Shown here piece by piece: positions 12,801 to 24,800 of a DNA stretch of 64,000 bases; position 1 is the stretch's first letter, and every line of letters begins with the position of its first letter. Below the pieces are notes generated by a model that was not told the origin of the DNA, searched no databases, and saw nothing but the letters and a program-made list of their open reading frames with translations. The translations under genes and the position numbers were made by a program. The stretch lies in assembly GCF_905147365.1 (NCBI RefSeq), contig NC_056416.1:3430001-3494000 (forward strand). Reading direction: 5' to 3'. This stretch comes from Aricia agestis (lineage: Eukaryota; Arthropoda; Insecta; Lepidoptera; Lycaenidae).

Positions 12801-15800
12801 AAACCTTCAACAAGAGATTCCCTCTTAAAAGGCCGGCAACCCACCTGCAGCTCGTCTATGGGCGACGGTAGTTGCTTTCCATCAGGTGACCCGTGTGCTC
12901 GTTTGCCCCCTTATTTCATAAAAAAAAAACTAATACGATGATCTGCTTATGAATCAATTATACAAATAATATCAACTTACAAAGTATCATTAATGTTGTC
13001 CACTGTCAATGTAATTAATTGACTGGACGAAGGCGTAAGAACTCCTAAACGAGCCACTTCCGCCGGACGTGCATTCCGGCCTCATCAGAGATTACCGTTT
13101 ACGAGAACGACGCTTGTTCTTAAATTAGCTTCGGTGTGTAAATTAATGCATTGTTTTACGTACTATACTAGTACCAAAGGAGTATTATCCTATCTCATGC
13201 AATTTTCACTCTCAGAAACTCTTGATTCCCAAATTGGCGTTATTGAAGTAAAATTCCTACGTGCAGATTTTCTGTGGTGCAGATATTGTTCGACACGACT
13301 TAAACAACTGCCGTATTGTAAAATAGCGCTAACATTGCGTATGGTTATTACATTACCTCTTAGAGAATCCTTATGTCCATCATGATGTAGAGGTGTTAGC
13401 AGTTAGATATTCAAATGAAAAGAAAAGAGGCAATTTGGCAAAGCGTAAATCAAATTTAGAAACAACAATCGGTATTTAAAACTAAGCTCAGGTACTGAAA
13501 ATTTGAATTTGGAAAACAGTAATCGGCTTGTACCTATTTAAATATTATAACAGCACTTATATTCATTGGTCTTTTCGAGAAAAAAAAAATTGGCCAAGTG
13601 CGAGTTGGACTCGCCCATGAAGGGTTCCGCAGCAGCAATAAGGTTTATTTTTATGAAATTAAGAGGGTTTTGATTTATTTTTATGTTTCAGTAGATTTAA
13701 TGAAAGTTTATTTAAGGTTTACCATTTATGACGTATAAAAAAAACTACTTGATAGGTTTCGTTCAAACCAATTTTCGTTGGTAGTTTTTATAGTAATGTA
13801 CATCATATATTTTTTTAGACTTATCATGGCCCTACTTTAGAAGTTAGAGGGGGGGACACACATTTTACCAATTTGGAAGAGTCTCACTCGCAAACTATTC
13901 AGGTTAGAAAAAAATGATATGAGAAACCTCAATATGATTTTTGAAGACCTATTTATAAATACCCTACACGCATAGGTTAGATGAAAAAAAATTTTTTTTG
14001 TTTCAGTTGTACCTATGGGGACCCCTAAAATTTTTAATAAATTTTCCGTTTTTGTATCAAAATCTTAATGCGGTTCACAAACTACATCTACTTACCAATT
14101 TTCAATAGTGTAGCTCTTATAGTTTCGGAGAAAAGTGGCTGTGACATACGGACGGACAGACAGACAGACAGACAGACATGACGAATCTATAAGGGTTCCG
14201 TTTTTTGCCATTTGGCTACGGAACCCTAAAAACAGCCTTATTAGCGGGAATTCAAATTTGTAATAATAGGTTTGGTAAAAATCTAACTTCGACTATTTTT
14301 GTTCTCATTCAACTTTACTTTTCCCGGTGTAGTTTTATCTCGCAAACGCCTTGTCTCTACATCTACAGGCATGAGAATAAAAACCGTCAGAATCAAACAG
14401 AGTGCGTTTCAAACACGTTTGAAATTCGAACACATCCAGTACATCGCCAGAACAACCCGCACTGCCAATCAATGATTTCAACTAAGCTACGCCCGCGTCC
14501 GACATTCAGTTATCTAGCCAGACTCAAACCTAGACGCGTGCTCACAGCTCTTCAGCCACTCGACAGAGGTCAGGTGAATGCATCCTAAATCGCGCTATGG
14601 TTAACCAGTTTTCGTATATAAAGGCTCCGAGATTCACCATCGTCGTGTCGTGTAAGTGAAGACAAAAGTAATATAATAATAATAATACCTCCCACACAGA
14701 TTTCGGTGACGGTGGCCGGTTTTATTAAAACCAGGCCAGGCTACACAAGAGTAATTTTATAGTGCCCAATGTGTGCGCAGTACACAAGAGCACTCTCTAT
14801 TCCTTTACTCTCATAACCCAGTGGGACGGACGACCGACACGACTGGCGAGAGATCCCCATCCCATCCGACACATGGATCATCTTACTTGTCAGACAATCA
14901 GGTAATCAGCCTGCATTGTCCCAACCAAACTTGGAAATAGCATGTTTCTAACGCGGGAATCGAACCCACGAACTCCGAGAGTCAAGAGCCACGCCATAAA
15001 CCACTGGACCACGGAGGCGTTAGGCAAAACTCCGTATGTGGGAGGACGATTCCTGTGCCGGAGCCGCGTATCCGATGGATGGTGTCTTCCTGCTGGTCTA
15101 GAATCTAGGTTCTGGAGAGACTAGACTAGGCTGAGGCACCACGCCGATCGAGTATGTCACCAGTTTTTAAAAACAATAATATTAATAGTAATCTATATAT
15201 ATAAAACTCAAAGGTGACTGACTGATTGACATAGTGATCTATCAACGCACAGCCCAAACCACTGGACGGATCGGGCTGAAATTTGGCATGCAGATAGATG
15301 TTATGGCGTAGGCATCCGCTAAGAAAGGATTTTGATAAATTCCAACCCCAAGGGGTTCAAATAGGGGATGAAAGTTTGTATATAATAATACTTCTTAAAG
15401 CGAGCGAAGCCGCGGGCAAAAGCTCGTATAATATAAAAGTTTATAAATGTTTTTATTATTTATAAACTTTCGTATGCAATGACTAATTATAAAACAAAAT
15501 TGATTAATTAAAGAACCAACAACAACGAACATTTAGGATTACGTTAATTATTAATTCTTATTTAATACGCATTTTATAACATAAATCTATCATTGAATTA
15601 AATACTTACGTACTTCACACTTTTGACTTTTAGCAACAAATAACAATACATAGTATATTAATTGGTTCACACAATAAAATAGCTACAAAATTTCGGTAAA
15701 TCCATTTTTTTCATAATAATATTATTAAATTATATACGTATTTCTCAATTACTTTTACAACAAATTAATAAAATCCTAAAATCTTTGAAACAATCATTAG

Positions 15801-18800
15801 TCGCTACCCATCAACACTAATAAAGAAAAAAAACTTTCCGAGAAATCCTCCTGCTTAACTTCAATATTTTCACAATCCACTACACTCATACAATATCGAG
15901 AATCTCAGCTTTGTCTCGGCACTCTCTTGGGAGGGGGACAAGAGGGTAGGAGGGAAGATAGAGGGGAAGACAGGGGGAAAGGGATTTACTTTATTGCCGG
16001 ATGCAACAGGTCGGGGTTAGCATAAGTCGGCCAAAGTGTCTCAACTTCTCCATCATTTATCTTTGAGAAGTTAGAGGTACGTCGACAGTTATGTCAGAGA
16101 AAATATTGTTTTTTTAACCAACTATGATAGAAAAAGGGTCATGTATGCATTTACTCGAAAATAATACGATCTTATCGAGTAAATGCACAATATCATAAAT
16201 ACCAATATTATAAATGCGTAAGTGTATCTATCAGCTGTCTGTTAGTATTTCTGTCTGTTTGTAACCTCTTCTCGCCCAAACCGCTGAGGTCCATACTAAT
16301 ATTATAAATGAGAAATTGTGTCATATGTCTTAAGTGTGATATGCGTCTGCACAAACGCGAGGTTTATCGGCAACGACGCAAGATTACAAGCATATATACA
16401 TGTAAATGATAGCGCAGTCGCGCGTTCGCGGCGCATATAATTCCAGCCATAATAAATAGCGACATAGCGATAAGACTTAGCAACGAATCTTTAAACTTAA
16501 TTGTTTCTAGGTGCGACAAAAGTGTTCCGGGATATATTTCATTATCCCGGGCCATCCCGGCGGGATCGGCGGGATGGGGATGATTGGAATCCCGTCCCGG
16601 TATTAGATCATCCCCCGGGAGGATATTGTTTCGTATCGGAAATGTGCTTATTGACTTAATAATTCTCGGTTCACTTCATTCCGATATTGAGATTTCAATT
16701 TTGATTGTGGTTTAAATTGTATTAGTGGATCAGTGGGTAATAAATACTGAATAGATCTATCATAGAGATTGGAGACATAATTCATATGAATTATTGAGTA
16801 AGAACGACATCATAATCACTAGCACATAATAATTATTATAACACTATAAAATCATAAGTTCAAGAGTTGTTATAATAACAAATACTTGAAATTTAAACTA
16901 TGAGTATATATAATTTTAACTAGCTGTTGCCCTCGACTTCGTCCGCGTTAGTATAGTAGATCAAGTATTATTTATTGTACAAAAATATTCAATGTACAGC
17001 ATTGACTTTCTTACGATTTTATTATATTATATAGATGTTCCGCGCGGCTTCGCTTGCGTAATTTAGGAATTTCACGCGACCGTACATTTTTTCGCAAAAA
17101 AATAGCCTATGTCGTCCCTTAACGTGGTCTATTCTTCATGTTTGCCAAATAACATAAAAATTGCTCCAGTAGTTCTTAAGAATCTTAAGATAATAAGCAA
17201 TTTCATATAATTTCCCCCGTTTTTTTCCATATTTCCTATTAGTCGTAGAATAATAAAATATAACCTATGGCCTTTCTCGATAAATAGGTTATCTAACACT
17301 GAAAGAATTTTTCAAATTGGACCTGTAGTTCCTGAGATTAGCGCGTTCAAATAAGCCCTTTCAAATAATTTCCCCCCATTTTTCCCACACTTCCCTCTAT
17401 TTCTTCGCTCTTATTAGTCTTAGCGTAATGAAATATAGCCTATAACCTTCCTCAACAAATGGACTATCTAAAACTGAAAGATTTTTTTAAATCGGATCAG
17501 TAGTTCCTGAGATTAGCGCGTTCAAATAAGCCCTTTCATATAATTTTCCCCATTTTTTTTTTTCACATTTTCCACTATTTCTTAGCTCTTATTAGCTTTA
17601 GCGTGATCAAATATAGCTTGTAGCCTTCCTCAATTAATGGGCTATCTAACGCAAAAAGAATTTTTCAAATTGGACCAGTAGTTCCTGAGATTAGCGCGTT
17701 CAAATAAGCCCTTTCAAATAATTTTCCCCCGTTTTTTTTAACATTTTCCTTTATTTCTTCGTTTCTATTAGTCTGAGCGTACTAAAATATAGCCCATAGC
17801 CTTCCTCGATAAATAGGCTATCTAACACTGAAAGAATTTTTCAAATCGGACCAGTAGTTCCTGAGATTAGCGCGTTCAAACAAACAAACACACTAACAAA
17901 CTCTGCAAAATTATAATATTAGTATAGATTAAAGTTATAAGTTAAGAAATGGAATATTATGAAAGGTAAATTGAAATTACGTTACGTCAATTTTTACTGA
18001 CGCCTACGCCGTGCTACGCGGTGCTACGCCGTGCTACGCCGTGCTACGCGGTGCTACGGCGTAGCTCAGTCTTGTACTTTGTTTATATATATTTTTCAAA
18101 ATTATAATTTGGTACATTACTACACATGTACTTTAATACTTCATATTAAGTTACCGAAGTATTTAAATATTAAGACCGGATACAAGTAGCTGCGACTATC
18201 CATGTTCGTTTTCAAGGTGTATGTGAAGAGTCTGTATGAGTAAATGAAAATGTTGTATCGCGACCCGCCCCGGCATCACACGGGTATAAAATATATAGCC
18301 GATGAAAAAATTATTAAAATCGATAGCCTATGATATTTCACGTGGTCTACTTCTTATCTGTGCCAAGTAACATAAAAATTTCTCCAGTAGTTCGCGAGAT
18401 AAGCCCCATCAAATAATAATTTTCCCCGTTTATTCCACATTTTCCTCTATTTTTTCGCTGCTATTAGTCTTAGCGTGATAAAATATAGCCTATAGCCTTC
18501 CTCGATAAATGGGCTATCTAACATTTTATAGAATCATCAAAATCCGTTGCGTAGTTTTAAAGATTAAAGGGACATGAGGGAAAAAAGCGACTTTGTTTTA
18601 TAATATGAATAGATTATTACAATTTTTAATAACGTATTTTTTCTGAATATATTTAAATACCAGTTATCATACAGTGTGCTCACGCATACTTACTAGTGTT
18701 TAATTGTAACTTCATTAATCATTTTGAATTCCAAAAGGCTAACCACCTTAAATTTCACTTACAAAACGCTTTTATTTATTTATTTTTTGTTACTTATATT

Positions 18801-21800
18801 TGTTGTTGATCAATTTATTACTATAATTTCGACCTTTGGGCTTATATTTTAAAAGGGTATTAATCTATAACTCCTTACTATTATAAAGGGCAGGCCAACG
18901 CAACATTTCATTTACGGCTATACCTGTAGTAAATCCGTCATAATAGGGCTATCAGTCATTAGTGAATGTCGTAATTGATCGTGCACTTCATCATACCGCC
19001 CCCGCCATCCGTCACGTCACGTCACGGCGCGTCACGGCGCGTCACGCTACGTCACGTCAGCTGACCGAGGGTACAACCCTTTAGTAGGTGGAAAAAGTTT
19101 GGGAGTGGATTGAAATACTGTTAAGTATGTCACAGTATGAGTAATGAGAATATAAGAAGAATTTTGTAATTATATTTATTGCTACCAAATGTCCATTGAA
19201 AACAAAAATATTTATTCTGTTTCAAAAGTACAAATAAGTGTCGAATTCAAACTTCCTACATGTCATGAAACAGACATATACTTCTTCAAACTTTGAATTA
19301 AACTCAGGTAACAAGTAAACGAACAATTTCTATGCTATTGCATTCTAATGATGTAGCTCGTAATATTATCATTCTCGCAGAAATTCGTACATCGAACTGG
19401 AACGGTACATTTTCTGCGAATAACTACTGCATGACCTCTCCGGGACAATATTTCATACTGTAGTATCACAGTATAGCAATATTTATGTCATATTGCTATA
19501 CTGTGGTAGTATGGAGATATTGTCCCCATATATTGTGTTCTATGTAAATTGGTTCAGCAATTTCTGGCGAAAAAAAAACAAAAGACATCGACTAGCATAT
19601 AACACACCTTTGAATTTACAATGTTATAATTTAAAAGCAACAATATTGTTAAATACATTTATTTGGTAGCTGTGTTCCATGCTTGTACAATATTTCTTAT
19701 CAATATATTAATACGCAAGCGAAAAACTTTGTATCCCTTTTGACGAAAAATGCGGAAACGTAGGTGAACTAAATTTTGCACAGTTATAGTTTATATGGTG
19801 AAGGAGTGCATCGAGCTAATATTATTTTGAAATTATGCTTTTACAACACATTTTTTTAACAAATAAAACATTACACACACACACTACAATACGCACACTC
19901 AAGAAAATGACAGATTTTTGAGTGACGAACCTATACATATATACTAATTTATACTCTTTTATTTATGGTTGAAGTCTGTTGGCAACAAGTTGACAAATTG
20001 AAAATAGATTATAGATTTTTTTTTTTTATTGAATCTTAGATACTATTAGACAATGTTTACACGGCCAGTCTAAGATCAGTTGAGTCCCAGAGACGAGAGT
20101 TGAAAAAAATATGATATGGTAGTCCTAATGTTGTTAAAACTAAGGTCGAATTTCGACCATTGGGCGATCTCTAGTAACAAAAATATAACAAACTTACAGT
20201 AACGCTACAAAGCGTCTATGTAACTAAATAAAATTAGTGTCAGCTGAAATTGAATTGGTATCGGCGATCGCGACCTTAGACCCCTCGCCGGGGGTGTCAG
20301 GGGTAACAGGGGTCTGGGGGAGCAGCAGGCTGGAGGGGTCGAGGGGTCCATTACGTAATTACCGTTACTGTGTTACGGTAACAAAGTTGCCAGCGCTTTG
20401 ATAGTCAATTACGGCCGGACGCGGAGGATGCAATTAGCTTATGTTGAAGACTGGTGAAGTTGGGTTGAAGATTCATAAAACGAACGTTTATGTGTAGTAT
20501 TTGGTGTAAGAATAGTATAAAATAAAATGCATCACCAGTAATTAGTCACCAGTAATGAAATCCAAAATAATCATTATGGTCATTTTAAGAAATTTATTCG
20601 GCTTAGAGTCATTTTAACTATTTTATTTTAAAACCGTTTTTAACTGTGTGTTGTTTAAAAATAACTCTTTCTTGATATCCTGAAAGTTTCTATAAAGGCT
20701 CCAAGTTAATGTACATAATAATTATTATTACTTAATACTATTATATTATTTGATTCTTTTCTTTGCCTGGTAACTCCAGGTAAAGAAGAAAAGGTACTTA
20801 AATGCCTGGTAAAGGCGTTTTCTATAGGGCTCTTGGATATCTCTAGTGGCGCGGCGAGTGGCAGATTCAGGCAACACGTGTCCGTCAGAGTGCGATCAGC
20901 TGTGAAATACGGTTTACTAGTTTTAATGAAAACACGTTGAAAATGCTAAAAAATGCTCTGAAATAGGAATATATGGGCGGTACGAGGTACTGTTGTGTTG
21001 TAGGGTGCAAAAATTCCCAGTCTTCGAATCGTGAATTAACGTTTTATTCGTTCCCGAGACGGAATTGGGAAACGTATGGAAATCAACATGCCGATTATTA
21101 ATCATGCTTAAATCTAAATCTCGCATGAATATTACAAAAATATCACGTGCAAGTTATTTTAATATCATTGTTTCATTATGTATAATAATATATATTGTAA
21201 TTTAAAAAACGATATAATAAAAAATAACAAATAAAATTATTGTCGGTTCAATATTTCAGAACAATACTTATTCCTTCAATATTCACTTTTGCATTTATAC
21301 TTTTGTCATAATAAGTATACTAATTACTGATATTACTAATTTACTAATAATATTATAAGTGCGAAAGTGTGTCTATCTGTTACCTCTTAACGCCTAAACT
21401 GCTGAACAGATTTTGCTGAAATTTGGCATGGATAACTCCATACATCCTTAAGAGTCCCGAAAAAGGACATAGGCAGTGGCGTAACTATAAGATCCGGGCC
21501 CGTGGCAAATTGATGGGGCTCTATCAGTAAAAATCGTCACGTTAATAATAAAACAATATTATGTACTTAAAAAATGTTGCCGTTTTGAGCCGGAGGCCCG
21601 TGGCATTTTGCCAGCCCTATAGTTACGCCAAGCACTGGACATAGGATACTTTTTGTCTCCGGAAAATGTACGGTTTCCGAATCCCGCGCGGTTACTCCGT
21701 TGTGCAAGAGTTATGGCACAACGGAGTTGCGGGCGTCATCTAGTAAATATGTATAATATATTATTACATATTAAAATTTTCTTTGATAATGAAATACAAT

Positions 21801-24800
21801 ATCTTCATTTTCCATTTTTATTTTGCATGTACGGTTGAATAGTTGCTGAAAATATATTTGTTTACATTATTCAACTATTCATAAATTTTCCAATTAATAC
21901 ATAGCTCCACTTTCACGTCGTACAGTCGATTACCTACTCTGGTCTGTGGTATTACTTTTACACGGATGATTTGCTCTCCATCATCATGGATTTCGAAGAC
22001 CTCATGAACATGATTGCCTTGGAATTAGTTTGTGCTCTATAATTTTTAATTAGGTAAACAACCTGTTATTAGTAATAAGTAATAACTAATAAGTAATAGG
22101 TAACTAATAAGATGATCTTACAAATAAATAAATACACAGTAAAAAATCATATTCAATGAATTTGAAATAAATATTTCATGATCGTGTATATTTAAGTAAA
22201 ATATAGCTTCCGATACAGATTTTTCGCGGAAAAAGTCTGTGGAAATATTCCGAAATCCAAACTTAATAGTAATTTGGCTCATTACTTTTTATTGTGCTAA
22301 AAATATAAACAATTACCTACCAAAAAAGTGCAGTGGCTTGTATGAGAATCATAATATGATTATGAGAAAAGCGGTCACGAGTTTCCGCCGTCAACCGACC
22401 CGCGGCGTTGCCGTAGCTTAGCAACGATATCCAAGAGGCCTATTTCTGGTAGCTTTTTATCTATCTTCTATATATTAATACGTGAGAAAAAAACTTTGTT
22501 ACCCTTTTGACGAAAAATGGGGAAACGTAGGTGAATGAAATTTTGCACAATTATAGTTTATATGGTGAAGGAGTGCATCGACCTAATATTATTTTGAAAT
22601 TATGCTTTTATCATAAAAAATTTTAACAAGTAAAACATTACACACACTACAACACACACCCTAGGAAAAATGACAGATTTTTGAGTGACAAGCCTATGCA
22701 TTCGAATTATACTCTTTTATTCATGGTTGAAGTCTGTTGACAACAAGGTGACAAATTGAAAATCATAGACATAATAATATATACCATAGACATAATACGA
22801 CAGTATATATTATGTCTATGATATATACTATAGGTTTATGTTGAAAATAGATTATAGTTTTTTTTTATTGAATCTTAGATACTATTAGACAATGCTTACA
22901 CGGCCAGTCTGAGATTAACTGAGTCCCAGAGACAAGAGTTAAAAAAGATACGATAGAGTAATATTTTTTTTTACAAAATATAGGTAGTAGTCCTAACTCC
23001 TAATGTAGTTGAAACTGAGGTCGAATTTCGACAATTGGGCGATCTCTAGTTTTAAGTAGTTATCTGTCTTATTTCCTATTATTATATTTTTTTACCAAAT
23101 AAATATCGATTTTATTACTCTCTACACTCAAGAAATCGAATCAAAAAGCAATAAAAATTAAAAATATCTAGTTCTCCTTTCCACAAAGGTCGTAAATAAA
23201 GATTCTCACAGGACGTAAAAGCATATCACCATAATCTGCCGACGACAGCCGGACTTAGCCGGAGGGACATACGCAGCCATTCTACCTCTCAGAGCCGCTT
23301 AGTACCAAAGACATAAAGTTCACTTTCCTTTACAGTGCTTAAAACTTTACCGTATTATGGTGTGAGACGCTCATTTTATTCATTTCCGGTGGAGAACCAC
23401 TTCCGGCTGCACGGAACAGCTCATTGTTTTGATCTTTGAGATGTGAAGCTTGAAGTGATGCGAATAAACTTATTAATTTTTCAAGCAATGCGGGCTTTAT
23501 TTCTTGTATATGTCGTAGGATTATTTGATAAATCGAATTTTCGCGAAAATTCTAGGGATTTTTCGAAAACACGGATAATTTTCTAATTCACCATTATCTA
23601 ATTAGATAATGGTGATAACATTTTTCAATCATCCTAAAAAAATTAGGTTTTTTGGGAAAACGCGAGTTGCCTTAGTAACATTGCACATTCTTAACGCTGA
23701 TTGGCTTGATTTTTGCTTACTGGCCAACTTTTATTTTGATTGGTTACTATCTTTTCCTATGTATCTTTGAGGTAAATATAGATAATTATAAAGGACATAA
23801 CTTCGGAATTAGTTTCTGGTTCTGTTTAACTTTCAGCACTAATTTCACATGTATCAGTCATTTTGTATTTACAGACACACTTTTAGATAACTTTTTGCAC
23901 TAATTTTCAAGTCCAACTGCAATTTTAAACACATTAAATATCAAAAACTGCTAGCTCGCTTACAAAAACAACCACAAACAAAACAACGCGTGACAATGAA
24001 TTGACATTTAAAACGTCAAATCTTCAACCAATCAGAGAAGATTTTGTTGTGAGGCGCTTAAACCGACCAATCAGTGATTTTTTTCGATAATAACTAACGA
24101 TTCGTTTTGCAATCGTACTAAGGCGACTCGCATTTTCGCGAAAACACTACCTTGTGTCAGTAAGATTAAAAAATGTAATCAACATTGTCTAATTATCCGT
24201 GTTTTCGCGAAAACCTTAGAATTTTCGCGAAAATTCGATTTATCAAATCATCCTACGACATATATAAAGGACATAAAGTACATAAAGCCTGTATGTCTTT
24301 TGCTTATAATTAACAAGATGTTCCGCGCGGCTTCGCCCGCATAAATTAGTAGCCTATGTCGCTTCAGGTGATCTACTCAGTAGTCTGCATAATAATATGT
24401 GCCAAATAACTTAAAAACTTATTCGGTAGTTTGCGAGATAAGTGTCTTCAAACAATTTTCCCGTTTTTTCCACATTTTCCTCTATTTCTTCGCTTCTAAA
24501 GGAAATTTAAAATTTCGCGTATTCCTCTTATTCGCGTACTCCACTAAGGAATTCTCAAAATATAACGTCTAAAGTGGTATGGCATCAGCCAGGCACTGTC
24601 CAAGAAGCGATAAAAAACTAAACGTTTATAACATTCACCACCACGTATTCACCACCATTTTTTCAAGAACATAATACACTTACAACACTTGAAAGTAGCT
24701 AACATACATACCTAGAATAGTATAATACGCACACTAATACACATCTTAGAGCGTTTAAGCGTTCAATTAGCAAAGGAAGGTGTAGCTCTCGAGCTGGGCC

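Noticed and set aside
14205..14588. 127-codon plus-strand ORF
   Set aside because: Starts in the terminal stem-loop of an interspersed repeat and shows no domain, splice or codon support.
17190..17890. Regularly spaced repeats considered as a CRISPR array
   Set aside because: Units are about 176 bp with no unique short spacers, and the sequence is an intron of an insect gene; it is a Helitron-associated minisatellite.
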